Position numbers and translations under genes: made by a program
The notes under the pieces: generated by a model
The model's database searches: none
The model's input: the letters and a program-made list of their open reading frames with translations, nothing else
What the model was told of the DNA's origin: nothing
Shown here: positions 62,220 through 64,000 of the stretch, in pieces
Layout of the letters: each line of letters begins with the position of its first letter
How positions within the stretch are numbered: the stretch's first letter is position 1
DNA from: Magnetospirillum sp. ME-1
Lineage (GTDB): Bacteria > Pseudomonadota > Alphaproteobacteria > Rhodospirillales > Magnetospirillaceae
Direction: 5' to 3'
Length of the DNA stretch: 64,000 bases
NCBI RefSeq assembly: GCF_002105535.1
Contig: NZ_CP015848.1
Coordinates: 2,339,098 to 2,403,097 of the forward strand

Positions 62220-63888
62220 CCGACATTTCCCATATGGGCGGTCCATCCACCCCTGATTGACGCCAGAATAGCCAGATTCCGGCCCAACCGGAAGGCGGAA
62301 TGGCGCGATGGAGGCCGCCATCGCAACATGAACGCCGCCCCGACCGGCTTTGAGGTCTCCTGCGTCGTGATTCCAGCCTGTTTTGTTGCGTGACGGACGC
62401 ACTTCGCCTGCCATCCGCCTCTTGCCGACGCTCCCAGCTATCAACATGGCGCTGGCTCTCGTGGTCGAAGATCGTCGATCATGTCGAGGATACGGCGGAA
62501 CAGGTCTCGCGGCACCGCTACCTCGGCCATCTGGAAGACGGCGTAGCGGGCGTGGCCGATGACCTTGGCTCCGATCTTCACCACCTTTTCGCGGATGGTG
62601 GTGAGCGACCAGCTTTCCAACTCTTCCGGCAGGGCCAGGGTGCGCAGGAAGTTGGAGAGGTTGTAGGCCAGGGCGTGAAGCTGAAGCCGCACCGCGTTGG
62701 CCTTCATCGTCCGGCAAGACAGCCGGGTCCACTTCACCGCGTTCTTGCCCTCCTTGATGTACTGCTCCGCCGTGCCACGCTGGTTGTAGAAGGCGGTCAC
62801 GCGGGCTGCGGGTCGGGTCAGGTTGGTGACAATGAAGCCGACCCGTGGATACAGTTCGCCGGGATGCCATTCGACCTTGGCGACCACGCGGCGCTTCCGG
62901 CTCCATGACTTGGCCTGATAGCTGAAGCTGGCGTAGAACCGCTGGACGTATTTCGGAGGACGACCGACCGGGCGCTTGAGCAGGTGGGCGATGTGGCTCT
63001 GAAGGACCTTGTTGGCCTTGAGGCGGATGGTGTACTTGTAGCCCTCGGCCTCCAAATAGTCGTACAGGTCGGGCAGGGCGAAAGCCGCATCGCCCCGGAA
63101 GAACCGCCGCTTGGTTCTGTCCCGATACCGCCCCACCACCGGTTCCAGCACCGAGCGCCAGTCATCGGCGCTGTGGACGTTGCCGGATCGAAGGGCGCTG
63201 CGTTCAAGGTCGCCAAACTGGTTGAACACGAACAGCGGATGGTAGCAGGTGCAGCCGAAATGGCCGTTGTAGGCGGTGCCTTCCTGCTCACCATGGGTCG
63301 GGCTGACGCTGCTGTCCATGTCCAGCACCACGACGTTGGTGGGACGGCGGGCATGAACCGCGTCGATCCATTTCCCTGACAAGTCAGTCAGAGCAGCGAG
63401 GTTCGGCTTGCCGGTCAGCACCCCGGTCTCGAACCGCCCCATCTGGCTGGTGGACGCGGCCTCCTTGGTCACAGCCCTGCCGCCGACGATCCAGCGCATC
63501 GCCGGATCATGGCCGAGGCGGTCGGCATCGTTGACATCCTCGTACCCGGCGAGGCGGCCGAACACCGACTGACGGAACTGGGCGGTCAGGGTGTGGCGGT
63601 TGTTCTTGCCGGTCCTGATGTCGGCCAGAACCTGTCCGGCCATCTCGGTCAGGCCTAGGGCGTCGTCCAGTTCCCGGAAGGCGAGCAGCCCGGCGTCCGA
63701 TGTCACCTTCGAGCCGTGGAACTCCAGCTTGAGGCGGCGGTCAAAAGCGACCCGCAGATCGCCAGATTCCGTTTCACCCGCCGCCATCTCCATAAACAGC
63801 CCCTCAGGTCGTCGGTACCACCTTGATTTCTATATCAGATTTGGCAGCCGCCGTCACGTAATCGCAGCGCCATCTGGGAAATCCGGGC
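62220..63888 (-). mobile_element. IS1380-family element, copy 2
   Basis: Same end sequences and orientation as copy 1. The non-coding left region differs from copy 1 between about 62310 and 62395 while both flanks of that patch match. The right end lies 13 bp before a truncated serine recombinase gene. With copy 1 it encloses the hemerythrin and response-regulator genes, as in a composite transposon. Confidence 0.82.
62441..63793 (-). CDS. IS1380-family transposase, copy 2
   Basis: An intact 450-aa DDE transposase with the same motifs as copy 1. Differences are E for D in LLAFRELDD, I for N in LADIRTGK, G for T and R for K in VVGRYRDRTK, and K for T in KANKVLQ. It could mobilise either copy or the segment between them. 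Confidence 0.92.
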   Translation of the reverse strand: MEMAAGETESGDLRVAFDRRLKLEFHGSKVTSDAGLLAFRELDDALGLTEMAGQVLADIRTGKNNRHTLTAQFRQSVFGRLAGYEDVNDADRLGHDPAMRWIVGGRAVTKEAASTSQMGRFETGVLTGKPNLAALTDLSGKWIDAVHARRPTNVVVLDMDSSVSPTHGEQEGTAYNGHFGCTCYHPLFVFNQFGDLERSALRSGNVHSADDWRSVLEPVVGRYRDRTKRRFFRGDAAFALPDLYDYLEAEGYKYTIRLKANKVLQSHIAHLLKRPVGRPPKYVQRFYASFSYQAKSWSRKRRVVAKVEWHPGELYPRVGFIVTNLTRPAARVTAFYNQRGTAEQYIKEGKNAVKWTRLSCRTMKANAVRLQLHALAYNLSNFLRTLALPEELESWSLTTIREKVVKIGAKVIGHARYAVFQMAEVAVPRDLFRRILDMIDDLRPREPAPC

Positions 63889-63901
63889 TGAGGATTCAAC
63901 C

Positions 63902-64000
63902 ATGAAGGTCGCAGCCTATTATCGTGTTTCGACGACGAATCAAGCAGATGCCAATTTGTCGATCCCGGACCAGATGCGTCAAGCGCAGGCTTATTGCATC
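63902..64000 (+). CDS. serine recombinase, cut by window edge
   Basis: The first 33 residues MKVAAYYRVSTTNQADANLS and following SIPDQMRQAQAY show the resolvase N-terminus with nucleophile Ser in YYRVSTTNQ. The open frame runs off the window. IS copy 2 ends directly upstream, so its promoter may have been replaced. Confidence 0.85.
   Translation, partial: MKVAAYYRVSTTNQADANLSIPDQMRQAQAYCI

Overview
The window looks like an alphaproteobacterium of the Rhodospirillales, most likely a Magnetospirillum-type organism. This is an inference from high GC coding DNA, a chemoreceptor with a C-terminal hemerythrin domain, a second stand-alone hemerythrin next to a CheY-like regulator, spare flagellar rod genes and near-identical IS1380-family transposases. 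No 16S rRNA, tRNA or magnetosome gene is present to settle it.

Left part (1 to about 42,240): one long accessory region, plasmid-like or an integrated island. It is packed with small genes with strong GGAGG ribosome binding sites, most without a recognisable function. An ISL3-family insertion sequence with a perfect 8-bp target duplication sits in a divergent promoter at 520-1850. Recognisable genes are an Api92-like protein, an ankyrin protein, a leucine-rich-variant/HEAT-like repeat protein, an HD-domain phosphohydrolase, two paralogous small HTH proteins each in a module headed by a 17-bp palindrome, an MCP-hemerythrin receptor, a DUF3085-like protein, a Cro/CI-type regulator with two AT-hook-like motifs, an ArdC-like antirestriction protein, an ATP-grasp protein, a solitary C5 DNA methyltransferase, a ParA ATPase with a DUF3102-like partner, a DUF1612-like HTH protein, a tyrosine recombinase, a PPP-type metallophosphoesterase and umuDC. 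No replication initiator, relaxase or type IV secretion gene was recognised.

The most unusual part is 16.5-21.1 kb. Six copies of a short hairpin (mostly an 8-bp stem, loop of 11-12 nt) each lie in a 5' untranslated region ahead of a gene of unknown function. The last two copies belong to duplicated leaders of about 215 nt. Each leader ends in an intrinsic terminator directly before the ribosome binding site, as expected of transcription-attenuating regulatory RNAs.

Middle part (42.3-57.6 kb): a VapBC toxin-antitoxin pair and a serine recombinase preceded by a 36-bp inverted repeat mark a change of context. Then comes heavy-metal handling: an EamA-type exporter with a histidine-rich tail, a YnfA-family protein, a CadR/PbrR-like MerR regulator divergent from a cation diffusion facilitator, and a seven-gene minus-strand operon for a CzcCBA-type RND efflux system with four small envelope proteins. 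A PD-(D/E)XK-like nuclease gene and a SAM methyltransferase gene follow, divergently oriented. Two Rap1a/Tai-like paralogues, each abutting a CDF 3' end (one intact gene, one 18-codon remnant), form diverged direct repeats around this block.

Right part (57.6-64 kb): an orphan flgB-flgC-(unknown)-fliQ flagellar group without fliE or fliR, then two IS1380-family elements in the same orientation enclosing a hemerythrin gene and a CheY-like response regulator, and finally the start of another serine recombinase cut by the window edge.
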